Shown: in pieces, positions 35,600 to 44,774 of the stretch
Layout: each line of letters opens with the position of its first letter
Position numbering within the stretch: the stretch's first letter is position 1
Program-made: the position numbers and the translations under genes
Notes under the pieces: generated by a model
What the model saw: the letters and a program-made list of their open reading frames with translations, nothing else
Told to the model about the DNA's origin: nothing
Databases searched by the model: none
DNA from: Priestia megaterium NBRC 15308 = ATCC 14581
GTDB taxonomy: Bacteria > Bacillota > Bacilli > Bacillales > Bacillaceae_H
Assembly: GCF_000832985.1 (NCBI RefSeq)
Contig: NZ_CP009920.1
Span: forward strand, 3,838,501-3,902,500
Direction: 5' to 3'
Length of the DNA: 64,000 nucleotides

Positions 35600-35632
35600 T
35601 GAGGCAGTAATGAATTGGACACACTGTGCCAA

Positions 35633-35685
35633 ACATAAGCCGAGGAAGCAAAGGACATACCTTTTCTTTTTCGGCTTATTTTTGT
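35633..35685 (+). terminator. Intrinsic terminator after MpsC copy 1
   Basis: ATAAGCCGA / TCGGCTTAT with inner AAGG / CCTT pairing and TTTTTG after it. Confidence 0.75.
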
Positions 35686-35776
35686 TGTCTAAAAAGAGTA
35701 AGTCCTTTTGTAACGGAATAATCCCCTAAAACAGCACCTGAAAATAGGATGTGCCAACAGAAAGGATTTGGTCGGG

Positions 35777-35992
35777 ATGGCTGATAATCATGAGATTGTA
35801 TTGTTTATGAAAGAGCTTCATCGATTGTTGCAGGATTACCAAAAGTATGACAATGAATTACACAAAGAAGAAATTAGCAAGGATATACTACTTTTAAGTA
35901 CCATTATCTATGGAAGTAAAATTGGAATTTTAAATAAAAGAAGAATCTTTAAACACAGGAAATACAAAGCTAAACAGAAACCAATCTATTAA
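35777..35992 (+). CDS. Small protein between the two MpsC-like genes
   Basis: 71 residues from the ATG at 35777, ten bases after AAAGGA; the in-frame TTG at 35768 is too close to it. The N-terminal half is an amphipathic helix (HEIVLFMKELHRLLQDYQKYDNELHKEE); the C-terminus is strongly basic (NKRRIFKHRKYKAKQKP). No family recognised. Its place between two MpsC paralogues suggests a partner or nucleic-acid-binding role, but that is only context. Confidence 0.55.
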   Translation: MADNHEIVLFMKELHRLLQDYQKYDNELHKEEISKDILLLSTIIYGSKIGILNKRRIFKHRKYKAKQKPIY

Positions 35993-36131
35993 AGTTATAC
36001 TAGTATGCCTCGTTTACACTTTATAAAAAGTGAATTCTTATTGCCGAAAATGATCTTATGAGGAAGAAGGATTTTTCATAAAACATCACGAATAGTATAC
36101 CTTATGAAACTAGAAACTAGGTGCACCATCT

Positions 36132-36821
36132 ATGGATAAAACGAAACTGGAAAAAGAATTAAGTAGCTATATGGGAAGGTTACTTCGTGAAAACTTTGGA
36201 AGAGGTCCTGGAGGTGTATTCACCGTCATTTCTCCTCCTTTTATAACCGTTTATTTTAAAGCCTTTTTATTACCTTTAGAAAAGACTTTGTTAGACAAGG
36301 GACAAGTTATCTATGTTCAAAAAACACGTGATTTGTTAATGGAGACTCTAATTGAAGAGATAAAAGGATATATACAATTAAATATACATTTAGATATTGA
36401 AGAATTTTATTATGATTGGAATTTAGAGCTGCAGTCTGGGATGTTTATCATGATCCATTCGGATAAAGAAAACATAGCTAATCATTCCTATAAAAATCAG
36501 AAATTGCTGCATAAAGAAGTTGAGGAAGTAACTCAAAAAGCAGAAAAGTTCCCTCACAATGTTTCTTCTTATCTATTAGATCAGAGAACACTTCTTATAA
36601 TCAGGGAAGGTATTATGGTAACTATAGAGAAAGAATTAGTTCAATTAGGATTTGAAGAAAACCTTACTTTGGCTAAAAGAAATCTCGAAAAAAAGCTACT
36701 TCATGAACATAGTCAATCGTTAGAAGTAATTTTAGATTCAAAGATAACAGATATACTAGTAGCATGGGACTTTCATAAAGATAAAAGTACAATTCTTCTG
36801 ATTTTAAACCCAACTTCATAA
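36132..36821 (+). CDS. MpsC/DUF2294-domain protein, copy 2
   Basis: 229 residues, full-length paralogue of the gene at 34904 with the same two-half structure: RLLRENFGRGPGGVFTVISPPFITVYFKAF, then EEFYYDWNLELQSGMFIMI, and in the second half SSYLLDQRTLLIIREGIMVTIEKELVQLGFEENL and DILVAWDFHKDKSTILLIL. The copies have diverged throughout, so the duplication is not recent. Binding site AGGTG. Followed by a very strong hairpin and then the RsbT-like kinase. Confidence 0.8.
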   Translation: MDKTKLEKELSSYMGRLLRENFGRGPGGVFTVISPPFITVYFKAFLLPLEKTLLDKGQVIYVQKTRDLLMETLIEEIKGYIQLNIHLDIEEFYYDWNLELQSGMFIMIHSDKENIANHSYKNQKLLHKEVEEVTQKAEKFPHNVSSYLLDQRTLLIIREGIMVTIEKELVQLGFEENLTLAKRNLEKKLLHEHSQSLEVILDSKITDILVAWDFHKDKSTILLILNPTS

Positions 36822-36855
36822 CGGCATTGATAAGCTAGGCACTGAACTAGATGTA

Positions 36856-36906
36856 GGCCAAAAAGAAAGGTTATGTAACCTTTCTTTTTGGCCTATTGTT
36901 TTTTTA
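36856..36906 (+). terminator. Strong hairpin between MpsC copy 2 and the RsbT-like gene
   Basis: 18-bp perfect stem (GGCCAAAAAGAAAGGTTA and complement) with a two-base centre, then a run of seven T's. It should end most transcription only 33 bases before the next start codon. Confidence 0.9.
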
Positions 36907-36938
36907 CTACTATTAAAATAAAGAAAGTGGTGATAATT

Positions 36939-37370
36939 ATGCTATTTCAATCGGATGAAAGAAAGGAACTTTTAACTGTTGAGATACACACGGAAGTGGA
37001 TATAGTAGAAGCGCGTCAGAAAGGGCGAATGTTTTCTAACTGCTTAGGCTTCAGCGCACTTGATCAGGCCCGAATTATTACCACTATTTCAGAATTATCC
37101 AGAAATATATATAAATATGCCACTAACGGAAAAATTACAATGGAAATAATAGAGAAAAAACCTGAAATAGGACTCAAAATAATAGCTATAGATAAAGGAC
37201 CAGGCATTAAAAATATTCAAAAAGCGCTAGAAAGTGGCTATACAACGTCAGGAGGGTTAGGCGTTGGTTTATCAGGGGTGAAAAAATTAATGGACGAATT
37301 CACCATATCATCTCAAGAAGACCATGGCGTTAACATCCAGGTTATAAAATGGAAAAAAAGAAATAAGTAA
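36939..37370 (+). CDS. RsbT-like serine kinase / anti-sigma regulatory factor
   Basis: 143 residues from the ATG at 36939 (AGAAAGTGGTG upstream). GHKL ATPase of the RsbT/SpoIIAB class: the N-box in ISELSRNIYKYATNGKITMEI, the G1 box IAIDKGPGI, the G2 box TSGGLGVGLSGVKKLMDEFTI. It matches B. subtilis RsbT closely in order and spacing (VDIVEARQKGR ... DQARI.T.ISEL.RNIY.YA). RsbT is the switch kinase of the SigB stressosome. Here no rsbR/rsbS/rsbU genes are adjacent; instead two MpsC-like genes precede it. A third or alternative partner-switch system is possible. Confidence 0.9.
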   Translation: MLFQSDERKELLTVEIHTEVDIVEARQKGRMFSNCLGFSALDQARIITTISELSRNIYKYATNGKITMEIIEKKPEIGLKIIAIDKGPGIKNIQKALESGYTTSGGLGVGLSGVKKLMDEFTISSQEDHGVNIQVIKWKKRNK

Positions 37371-37828
37371 AAGGAACACAAGTTAAACTGTAAACATTTA
37401 TCTACAACAGTAGGTAAAGATTTGTATAGATTTATCAGTAGCTAGACTGAAAAATCTATTTTTCATTAAGCACTATTAAGGTCAAAAAATTTTAAAAAGT
37501 TTAAGAAAGAACGGACTTCCTCTTTACAAAAGACTCCTTTATTGAATAGGAGATAGCTTCTAAAAACATCATCCCCTGATGATCCTGCTCTAGGATAAGG
37601 TTAAGATAAGATATTTCACATGCGTGAGTTGGTACCTTCAGCATGTGTTTCTCCTCTATTAACTCTTAGCAGTAGGACAAAAATGTTTCTTCGTAGTAGT
37701 CACAAGAGGCTTAGAAACATGAAAAAAAGGTGTAGAAAAGTATGAGCAATTGTATTTAATCGTTAAAATAATTGATCATAATCAAGCCTCAAAAACCATA
37801 GATTCTTGGAAATTATTAATAATGATAA
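37371..37828. other. Intergenic region
   Basis: AT-rich, no supported frame or clear terminator. The opposite frame at 37782-37973 lies over the MocR promoter and gene start and is rejected. Confidence 0.4.
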
Positions 37829-37857
37829 TTGTGATATAAACAGTGCAAGTATATAAT
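37829..37857 (+). promoter_or_regulatory. Promoter of the MocR-type gene
   Basis: TTGTGA (37829-37834), 17 bases, TATAAT (37852-37857). The start of transcription would fall about 17 bases before the ATG, leaving only the binding site as leader. Confidence 0.65.
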
Positions 37858-37880
37858 TGTGTGAAAAAAGGATGGATACT

Positions 37881-39269
37881 ATGCCGATTAATTCGTTTGA
37901 AAACTATCCGATGAGCTGGAAACCATCTGTTGATAAAACAAGAAAGCCTATTTACCAAGCCATTGCAGGACAATTGGAACAGGATATTATCAAGGGAGTT
38001 TTATTACCTGGAACAAAACTTCCTCCACAGAGAGAGCTAGCCGATTATTTAGATTTAAATTTGAGTACGATTTCAAAAGCATTTAAAGTGTGCGAGCTAA
38101 AGGGTTTATTAAGTGCTACTGTTGGAAGCGGTACATTCGTATCGTATGATGCGTTATCCAATGCGTATTTACTCGAAGATATAAAGCCTAGCCACTTAAT
38201 TGAAATGGGCGCGACATTGCCAGACAATGATTCATACGAGCCACTTCTCCTTCAACTAAAAGATATGCTACAAGAGACTGATTACGAAAAGTGGTTTAGT
38301 TATGGGAGGCCAGGTGAAAGTCTTTGGCAAAAAGATGCAGCTGTAAAGCTGATGAGAAGAGGCGGATTCAAAACAACAGTTGATCACATTTTATTTGCAA
38401 ATGGAGGACAAAATGCAATTGCTGCAATACTAGCGAGTCTTTGTCAGCCTGGAGATCGCATCGGGGTTGATCATCACACTTATCCAGGTTTAAAAACGGT
38501 TGCAGCTATGCTTAGTGTGCAATTAGTACCGATAAAATCAAAGAATTATGAAATGAGTCCAACTGCTTTTGAATATGCATGTAAAAATGACAATATTAAA
38601 GGCATTTACTTGATACCCGACTATCATAATCCAACTGCTTGCTGTATGTCCGTTAAAAACCGAGAAAGGCTTGCTGTGATTGCAAAAAAATATAACCAAT
38701 TTATTATTGAAGATGCAACGTATCATCTCCATCATGAGCGACCAATGCCAGCAGTGGCATCATATGCACCAGAACAAGTCATCTATATTGCGAGTTTATC
38801 AAAATCAATAGCACCAGGGTTACGACTAGCATATGTAGCAGCACCTAGTCGATTTAAAGAGCCTATTTCAAAGGCACTTTATAATTTAAATATATCAGTT
38901 TCACCATTATTAGCAGAGCTAACAGCACGTATTATTGTGTCAAATCAATTTGAACCCTTAGTAGAGAATCATCGTGAACAAGCTATTCTCAGAAATCGAA
39001 TTGCAAATCAATATTTAGAAAATTACACGTGTTTAGGTATGGAAACTGGTATATTTCGTTGGTTACTATTACCTGAAAAGATTACAGGTGCAGAATTTGA
39101 AACATTAGCTGCGCAGCAGGGCGTACAAGTGTATGCAGCAGAACGCTTTGTAGTTGGAAACAGTTGTCCAGACAGAGCTGTAAGAATCGCTATCTGTGCA
39201 CCAAAAACGATTGGAGAGCTTGAGCAAGGATTGATTATCCTTAAACGTTTACTTAACGACTATTTATAA
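37881..39269 (+). CDS. MocR-type GntR regulator with aminotransferase-like domain
   Basis: 462 residues from the ATG at 37881, preceded by AAAAAGGA. N-terminal GntR winged helix (IYQAIAGQLEQDIIKGVLLPGTKLPPQRELADYL, about 23-56) and a fold-type I aminotransferase domain (about 110-460) with the PLP Lys in SLSKSIAPGLRLAY and the conserved Asp in FIIEDATYH (DxTYH where many family members have DxxY). Such regulators sense PLP-bound amines or amino acids. It ends in a terminator and is followed on the same strand by an MFS transporter, its likely target. Confidence 0.9.
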   Translation: MPINSFENYPMSWKPSVDKTRKPIYQAIAGQLEQDIIKGVLLPGTKLPPQRELADYLDLNLSTISKAFKVCELKGLLSATVGSGTFVSYDALSNAYLLEDIKPSHLIEMGATLPDNDSYEPLLLQLKDMLQETDYEKWFSYGRPGESLWQKDAAVKLMRRGGFKTTVDHILFANGGQNAIAAILASLCQPGDRIGVDHHTYPGLKTVAAMLSVQLVPIKSKNYEMSPTAFEYACKNDNIKGIYLIPDYHNPTACCMSVKNRERLAVIAKKYNQFIIEDATYHLHHERPMPAVASYAPEQVIYIASLSKSIAPGLRLAYVAAPSRFKEPISKALYNLNISVSPLLAELTARIIVSNQFEPLVENHREQAILRNRIANQYLENYTCLGMETGIFRWLLLPEKITGAEFETLAAQQGVQVYAAERFVVGNSCPDRAVRIAICAPKTIGELEQGLIILKRLLNDYL

Positions 39270-39277
39270 TATTGTTT

Positions 39278-39310
39278 GCCATACAATTATAATATTGTAT
39301 GGCTTTTTTA
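39278..39310 (+). terminator. Intrinsic terminator of the MocR-type gene
   Basis: GCCATACAAT / ATTGTATGGC stem with TTTTTT after it, eight bases past the stop codon. Confidence 0.92.
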
Positions 39311-39381
39311 TCCATGTTATGATAATCCAAATCTAGTGAGAATATTTTCAAAAATAGAATGAGTTTTCTGAAAGGAAGGTT

Positions 39382-40710
39382 ATGATGGTACACGAGGATC
39401 ATGTAAAAGCTTCAGACAACCAATCAACTTGTTTACAAGAATATGTTAATTCACCAGAGAAACAAAAAGCTTTATATAAACGCACCTTATTTGTTGTAAG
39501 TGTTTCTCAAATCTTTGGCGGTGCAGGATTGACAGCAGGAGTTACTGTCGGTGCACTTATTGCACAACAAATGCTTGGTACAGATGCCTATGCAGGAGTA
39601 CCGACGGCTCTATTTACTTTAGGATCTGCAGGAGCTGCTTGGTTAGTAGGAAAGCTTTCTCAAAAAAAAGGGCGACGTGCAGGACTTACGACGGGTTTTA
39701 TTCTAGGGGGAGTTGGAGCGATTGGTGTTATTTTTTCTGCCATTCTTAATAGTATTTTTCTTCTTTTTTTTTCGCTCCTCGTTTATGGATCAGGAACAGC
39801 TACTAATCTACAAGCGCGTTATGCAGGAACAGATTTAGCCAAAGCAAAACAACGGGGGACCGCTGTTAGTATGGCCATGGTTTTCACTACATTTGGAGCC
39901 GTTGCAGGCCCGAATTTAGTTGATGTGATGGGGAATTTTGCTCTTTCTATTGGTGTCCCAGCACTTGCAGGCCCTTTCATTTTAGCAGCAGCTGCATATA
40001 TAGTAGCTGGTCTTGTATTTTATATTATGCTGCGTCCGGATCCGTTACTGATTGCAAGAGCAATAGAAGAGAATAAACAAGAACGTAACGCTCAAAAAAA
40101 TTTAACAAATACTCAGCAATCAACGAACAAAAAAGGAGTGGCTGTTGGGGCCACAGTTATGGTCCTTACTCAAATTGTAATGGTTGCTATAATGACCATG
40201 ACGCCTGTGCACATGAGACATCATGGCCACGGGCTAACTGAAGTAGGGGTTGTAATTGGCTTTCATATTGGTTCCATGTATCTTCCTTCACTATTTACAG
40301 GGGTCTTAATTGATAAAATTGGACGAACGGCGATGACAATTGCTTCAGGAATTATCCTTCTTTTAGCTGGGCTGGTAGCAGCTATAGCACCGAGTGATTC
40401 AATGGTTCTTCTAGTGGTTGCTCTATCGTTACTTGGATTAGGATGGAACTTAGGTTTAATTAGCGGGACAGCTCAAATAGTGGATGCTACAGAACCATTA
40501 ACACGTGCGAAAATACAAGGTACTATAGACGTTTTAATTGCTTTAGCAGGAGCTTCAGGAGGAGCTTTATCAGGAATAGTTGTGGCTCAATCAAGTTATG
40601 CCGTTTTATCATTAAGTGGAGGAATTCTATCTTTGATATTAATTCCGGTTATCATATGGGCTTATAGGAGTACAGGTGAAAATAAAGTTAAAGTAGGTCA
40701 AGGACTTTAA
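39382..40710 (+). CDS. MFS transporter
   Basis: 442 residues, about 12 membrane segments. An N-terminal 35-residue cytoplasmic stretch precedes TM1 (TLFVVSVSQIFGGAGLTAGVTVG). The motif between TM2 and TM3 is GKLSQKKGRRAGLTTGF, close to the MFS consensus GxLxDrxGRR. A hydrophilic central loop (about 215-250) separates the halves; the second half has GVLIDKIGRTAMTIAS. Substrate unknown. AAAGGAAGG precedes two possible ATGs (39382, 39385). It follows the MocR-type regulator and probably belongs to its regulon. Confidence 0.85.
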   Translation: MMVHEDHVKASDNQSTCLQEYVNSPEKQKALYKRTLFVVSVSQIFGGAGLTAGVTVGALIAQQMLGTDAYAGVPTALFTLGSAGAAWLVGKLSQKKGRRAGLTTGFILGGVGAIGVIFSAILNSIFLLFFSLLVYGSGTATNLQARYAGTDLAKAKQRGTAVSMAMVFTTFGAVAGPNLVDVMGNFALSIGVPALAGPFILAAAAYIVAGLVFYIMLRPDPLLIARAIEENKQERNAQKNLTNTQQSTNKKGVAVGATVMVLTQIVMVAIMTMTPVHMRHHGHGLTEVGVVIGFHIGSMYLPSLFTGVLIDKIGRTAMTIASGIILLLAGLVAAIAPSDSMVLLVVALSLLGLGWNLGLISGTAQIVDATEPLTRAKIQGTIDVLIALAGASGGALSGIVVAQSSYAVLSLSGGILSLILIPVIIWAYRSTGENKVKVGQGL

Positions 40711-40860
40711 TTTATCTGTGGTATGGAAGCCTGGCTCTCAAATAAATGATGTTACTCAAATTTACTTGTATTCTTCCACTTTCGTTTAAATAATAAACTT
40801 ATTGGCAATCAATAAATTTGTTACCTTTCTTACAGACGATACACTAACATTTCAATCACA

Positions 40861-40898
40861 CGAAAAACCTTCTACCTAACAGAGTAGAAGGTTTTTCG
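40861..40898 (+). terminator. Intrinsic terminator of the MFS gene
   Basis: CGAAAAACCTTCTAC / GTAGAAGGTTTTTCG, 15-bp perfect stem. Confidence 0.9.
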
Positions 40899-41031
40899 GT
40901 TTCAATTATTCATTGAAAATAGGTGTTGTTTTAAGAGATGTTTGGTGAATCCCCCCATGTAAAACTGTTTTAAGACTAAGTTTAATGTTCTCTTTTACTC
41001 AGGCAAACGTACACTCGCTATAATTGTGAAA

Positions 41032-41067
41032 AGCAAACTCTCATGCTAGAGAGCTTGCTCTTTTTAC
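41032..41067 (+). terminator. Second terminator without an obvious gene
   Basis: AGCAAACTCTC / GAGAGCTTGCT (one mismatch) followed by CTTTTT. Confidence 0.7.
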
Positions 41068-41264
41068 TTCCTAATATATAAATCCTGTTTGACAAAAAAC
41101 GATCTTTTTCAAGTACACCAAAAACGCACATTTATGATACATAGATTTTGAGTAAGTTTTAAAACAGGAATAAGATATGATTATGAAGGAAAAGAATTGA
41201 TTATAATCAATTCTCAAAAATCATGACTTGTAATATAGTCTTCTACATTTGAATAAAAAAGTGG

Positions 41265-41345
41265 TTGACTTTTCAGAATAATTAGTATTATAGTTATATT
41301 ATAAAATTGTTTGTAATAATAAAAACAAGTTTTATAATATAAAAC
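41265..41345 (+). promoter_or_regulatory. IclR gene promoter and operator
   Basis: TTGACT (41265-41270), 18 bases, TATAGT (41289-41294). The palindrome GTTTTATAATATAAAAC (41329-41345; 8-1-8) lies in the leader 16 bases before the ATG; a 13/17 match to its mirror form overlaps the -10 region (41291-41307). Confidence 0.65.
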
Positions 41346-41361
41346 AAAAGGGTGAAACTCC

Positions 41362-42126
41362 ATGCCTATTATTCAATCAGTAGATCGCGCCCTTCGTATC
41401 CTTGACCTATTTGATGAACATACGACAGAATTGAAAATAACAGATATAAGTGATCAAATTGGTCTTCACAAAAGCACTGTTCATTCATTATTGAAAACGC
41501 TTCAACAACGTGGCTACATTCATCAGAACCTCGAGAATGGAAAGTATGGACTAGGGATGAAACTTTTTGAAAGAGGAAACTATGTTATTCAGTCTTTAGA
41601 TATTAGACAATTAGCTAAAAAATATCTGATGGATTTATCAGCAAAAACAGGACAAACTACACATTTAGTCATCTTAGATGGTAAAGAAGGAACGTATATT
41701 GATAAAGTTGAAGGTCCTATGGCTGTTATTCTTTATTCTCGAATAGGAAAAAGAATTCCACTTCACTGTTCTGCAGTAGGAAAAGCTTTGATTGCTTTTA
41801 AAGAAAAGGATGAACTAGAGAAAATTTTATCTGGGTATGAGTATACTGAGCAAACCGAATTCACCATTACAAATGAAATTGAATTTTTGCAGGAACTTGA
41901 AAAAGTTCAAAGTCAGGGTTATGCCGTCGATAATCAAGAGAATGAACCTGGTGTCCGTTGCATTGCAGCACCTATTAGAAATCACGAAAATAAGGTTATT
42001 GCCGCTATAAGTCTTTCGACACTTATCGCAGGAGTAGATGACATTCAGTTAGGAATCTTTGTTCAGCAACTGAAACAAGCAGCTTCCGAATTATCAGAGC
42101 AGATGGGGTATGGGATACCGATTTAA
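41362..42126 (+). CDS. IclR-family regulator of the aldonate module
   Basis: 254 residues. N-terminal winged helix (SVDRALRILDLFDEHTTELKITDISDQIGLHKSTVHSLLKTL) and the C-terminal IclR effector domain with the characteristic end region IAAPIRNHENKVIAAISLS. AAAGGGTGAAA precedes the ATG. Its leader carries a 17-bp palindrome whose mirror image lies 60 bases upstream of the first catabolic gene, so it probably autoregulates and controls the operon to 51068. The effector is likely an aldonic or keto-deoxy acid (inference). Confidence 0.92.
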   Translation: MPIIQSVDRALRILDLFDEHTTELKITDISDQIGLHKSTVHSLLKTLQQRGYIHQNLENGKYGLGMKLFERGNYVIQSLDIRQLAKKYLMDLSAKTGQTTHLVILDGKEGTYIDKVEGPMAVILYSRIGKRIPLHCSAVGKALIAFKEKDELEKILSGYEYTEQTEFTITNEIEFLQELEKVQSQGYAVDNQENEPGVRCIAAPIRNHENKVIAAISLSTLIAGVDDIQLGIFVQQLKQAASELSEQMGYGIPI

Positions 42127-42167
42127 TAAAGAGGTTCCCTTCTCTTTTGTCTATATTAAAAAACTGA

Positions 42168-42184
42168 GTTTTATATTATAAAAC
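42168..42184. promoter_or_regulatory. IclR operator upstream of the catabolic genes
   Basis: GTTTTATATTATAAAAC, the exact reverse complement of the site at 41329-41345, ending 17 bases before the start of the FAH-type gene. Confidence 0.7.
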
Positions 42185-42201
42185 AAATGGAGGTTATTTA
42201 T

Positions 42202-43095
42202 ATGCGTATTATTCGATATTTAAGTGAAGATTCAGAACCTGTTTTGGCAGCCCTTACATCGGAAGAAACAGTTTACCCTCTTGAGCAGGAAGGGTTTATA
42301 GAGCTAATTCATCAAGCGAATGCACAAAAGATCTCTCCTCTTTCTTTTGTTCAACATATGATTTCTAAGTCTAAGCCTATCCCACAATCTATTGAAGAAC
42401 TTTCATTACTTGTACCTATTATTGCTCAAGAAGTATGGGCTTCCGGAGTTACTTACGAACGTAGCCGCGATGCTCGAAACTATGAAGCTACAGATGGAAA
42501 ATTAGACGCTACCACATTTTACGACAAAGTATATGACGCAGAACGTCCAGAAATTTTCTTTAAATCTACAGCTGCTCGCACAGTTGGACCCAATCAGGAA
42601 GTTTATATTCGTAGTGACTCTAAATGGCAAATCCCCGAACCAGAACTAGGTTTGATTATTAGTCAGGAAGGTGAAATCCTTGGTTATACAATTGGAAATG
42701 ATATGAGCTGCCGTGATATTGAGGGAGAAAATCCTCTTTATCTACCACAGGCAAAAATGTGGAAGCATTCTTGTTCTATTGGACCAGCCATTCTCCTCAC
42801 CGAATCCGTAAAAGATCCATATGACTTTGATATCATATGCCGTATTTATCGTCATGGAAATCTTGCAGTAGAGGGAACAGCTAGTACACGTCAATTAAAA
42901 AGAAAATTTGAAGAATTGGTTTCGTTCTTAGTACGTGATAATGAAATTTTTGATGGGACCGTATTATTAACTGGCACATGTATTGTACCACCAAATGACT
43001 TTACATTATTAGAAGGGGATCAGATTGAAATTGAAATTCCTAGCATTGGTATATTAAAAAATAGTGTAAGGTTACCAAGCAAAATTTCGGTCTAA
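42202..43095 (+). CDS. FAH-family 2-keto-3-deoxy-aldonate dehydratase (AraD1-like)
   Basis: 298 residues from the ATG at 42202 (GGAGG upstream; the ATG at 42187 overlaps that site). Fumarylacetoacetate-hydrolase fold with the acidic metal-binding triad in PEIFFKST...EPELG (Glu-Glu) and NDMSCRDIEGENPLYLPQAK. The stretch VTYERSRDARNYEA fits the 2-keto-3-deoxy-pentonate dehydratase branch (AraD1/KdaD), which converts 2-keto-3-deoxy-arabonate or -xylonate to 2-oxoglutarate semialdehyde. The next gene encodes the enzyme for the product, which supports this assignment. Confidence 0.83.
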   Translation: MRIIRYLSEDSEPVLAALTSEETVYPLEQEGFIELIHQANAQKISPLSFVQHMISKSKPIPQSIEELSLLVPIIAQEVWASGVTYERSRDARNYEATDGKLDATTFYDKVYDAERPEIFFKSTAARTVGPNQEVYIRSDSKWQIPEPELGLIISQEGEILGYTIGNDMSCRDIEGENPLYLPQAKMWKHSCSIGPAILLTESVKDPYDFDIICRIYRHGNLAVEGTASTRQLKRKFEELVSFLVRDNEIFDGTVLLTGTCIVPPNDFTLLEGDQIEIEIPSIGILKNSVRLPSKISV

Positions 43096-43205
43096 TTAAA
43101 TGATTTCAAACTTAATTATTAAACTCAAATTATTTTTTTGATTTTAAATATCAGAAATTTATGAATTTATTAAATTTTGATTCAGATAATATGGAGGGAA
43201 ATATG

Positions 43206-44672
43206 ATGAATATAACAACAGAAGAGAAAATGTATTTAAACTATATTGATGGAGACTGGGTAACGGGTTCTGTGGAGCAAGTGGATAGCAGTACCAATCC
43301 TGCTAATCGACATGATGTAGTCGGTTATGTACAGCATTCTGAAAAAGAAGATTTAGATCGCGCTGTTGCTTCTGCTAAAAAAGCTCAGGTTTCCTGGAAT
43401 AAACTGTCCGGGGCTGCTCGTGGTGAATATTTGTATAAAGTAGCAAATATGCTTGAGCAGCGCCTAGATGAAATAGCAAAGACAATGACCCGCGAGATGG
43501 GAAAAACATTTCCAGAAGCAAAAGGTGAAACTGCAAGAGGGGTCGCAATTCTTCGCTACTATGCAGGAGAAGGTCTAAGAAAAGTGGGAGATGTCCTACC
43601 TTCAACAGACTCTGAAGCATTTATGTACACAACCCGTGCTCCTCTTGGGGTAGTGGGTGTTATTACACCTTGGAATTTCCCAGTAGCTATTCCTATTTGG
43701 AAGATTGCTCCTGCTCTTATTTATGGAAATACTGTTATTTTGAAGCCAGCTCGAGAAGCAGCAGTTACTGCTGCAAAAGTTATGGAATGTTTTGCAGAGG
43801 CAGGTTTGCCACGTGGTGTGATTAATATGGTAACGGGTTCTGGTTCTGTTATCGGACAAGGTATTATTGATCATCCAGATATTAATGGGATTACGTTTAC
43901 AGGGTCTGATGCAGTCGGTAAACAAGTTGGTTTAGGCGCACTAAAACGTGGTGCAAAATATCAATTAGAGATGGGCGGAAAAAATCCAGTTATCGTTGCT
44001 AACGATGCCGATATTGAACAAGCAGTAGAGGCAACTATTAGTGGAGGATTGCGTTCCACTGGACAAAAATGTACAGCTACAAGTCGTGTAATTGTACAAA
44101 GTAAAATTTATGATGAATTTAAAGAAAAGCTGATTGAACAAGTGAAAGAAATAAAAGTTGGAAATGGCCTTGAAAAAGATGTTTGGATGGGGCCTTGTGC
44201 AAGTGAAGACCAGCTTAACACGGTACTTGCCTACGTAGAAAAAGGTGTTGAAGAAGGGGCTTCGTTAGTTTATGGAGGTAAACGTCTAGTTGAAGGGAAT
44301 TTGGCTGATGGTTTCTATATGGAGCCTACTATATTCGAAAACGTGACTAGTGGTATGACTATCGCTCAAGAGGAAATCTTTGGTCCAGTACTTGCCCTTA
44401 TGAAAGTTGAAACGTTAGAAGAAGCACTGAATGTTGCAAATGATGTAAAGTTTGGACTCAGTGCTTCCATTTTCACGAAATCAATTGGGCGTATGCTTTC
44501 ATTCGTAAATGAGATGGATGCTGGTCTTGTGCGTATCAATGCAGAATCTGCCGGGGTAGAATTACAAGCACCATTCGGAGGAATGAAACAATCTAGCTCT
44601 CACTCTCGTGAACAAGGTCAAGCTGCAATTGAATTCTTTACTTCTATTAAAACAGTATTTGTAAAACCGTAA
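43206..44672 (+). CDS. 2-oxoglutarate semialdehyde dehydrogenase (ALDH family)
   Basis: 488 residues. Start chosen at 43206: GGAGGG is six bases upstream; ATGs at 43203 and 43161 are less well placed. ALDH motifs: [17 protein letters not shown], the general-base Glu in LEMGGKNP (about 253), the nucleophile in GQKCTATSR (Cys about 287), EEIFGPVL. The start YLNYIDGDW and end [16 protein letters not shown] resemble KGSADH/YcbD enzymes that oxidise 2-oxoglutarate semialdehyde to 2-oxoglutarate with NAD(P). It is adjacent to the FAH-type dehydratase, completing a Weimberg-type route to the TCA cycle. Confidence 0.87.
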   Translation: MNITTEEKMYLNYIDGDWVTGSVEQVDSSTNPANRHDVVGYVQHSEKEDLDRAVASAKKAQVSWNKLSGAARGEYLYKVANMLEQRLDEIAKTMTREMGKTFPEAKGETARGVAILRYYAGEGLRKVGDVLPSTDSEAFMYTTRAPLGVVGVITPWNFPVAIPIWKIAPALIYGNTVILKPAREAAVTAAKVMECFAEAGLPRGVINMVTGSGSVIGQGIIDHPDINGITFTGSDAVGKQVGLGALKRGAKYQLEMGGKNPVIVANDADIEQAVEATISGGLRSTGQKCTATSRVIVQSKIYDEFKEKLIEQVKEIKVGNGLEKDVWMGPCASEDQLNTVLAYVEKGVEEGASLVYGGKRLVEGNLADGFYMEPTIFENVTSGMTIAQEEIFGPVLALMKVETLEEALNVANDVKFGLSASIFTKSIGRMLSFVNEMDAGLVRINAESAGVELQAPFGGMKQSSSHSREQGQAAIEFFTSIKTVFVKP

Positions 44673-44774
44673 CTCCATTCTTTAATCATTGTATGAAATT
44701 AAATAATGATAAGGAGGTGCATAACTATCACTTCGTTTGTTTTCATCTATTTTAATTGATTAGGAGATAAACAA

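Larger units (their letters stand above)
40711..41264. other. Intergenic region with two terminators
   Basis: Terminators at 40861-40898 and 41032-41067; a TATAAT at about 41019 precedes the second one closely. No coding frame. Confidence 0.5.
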
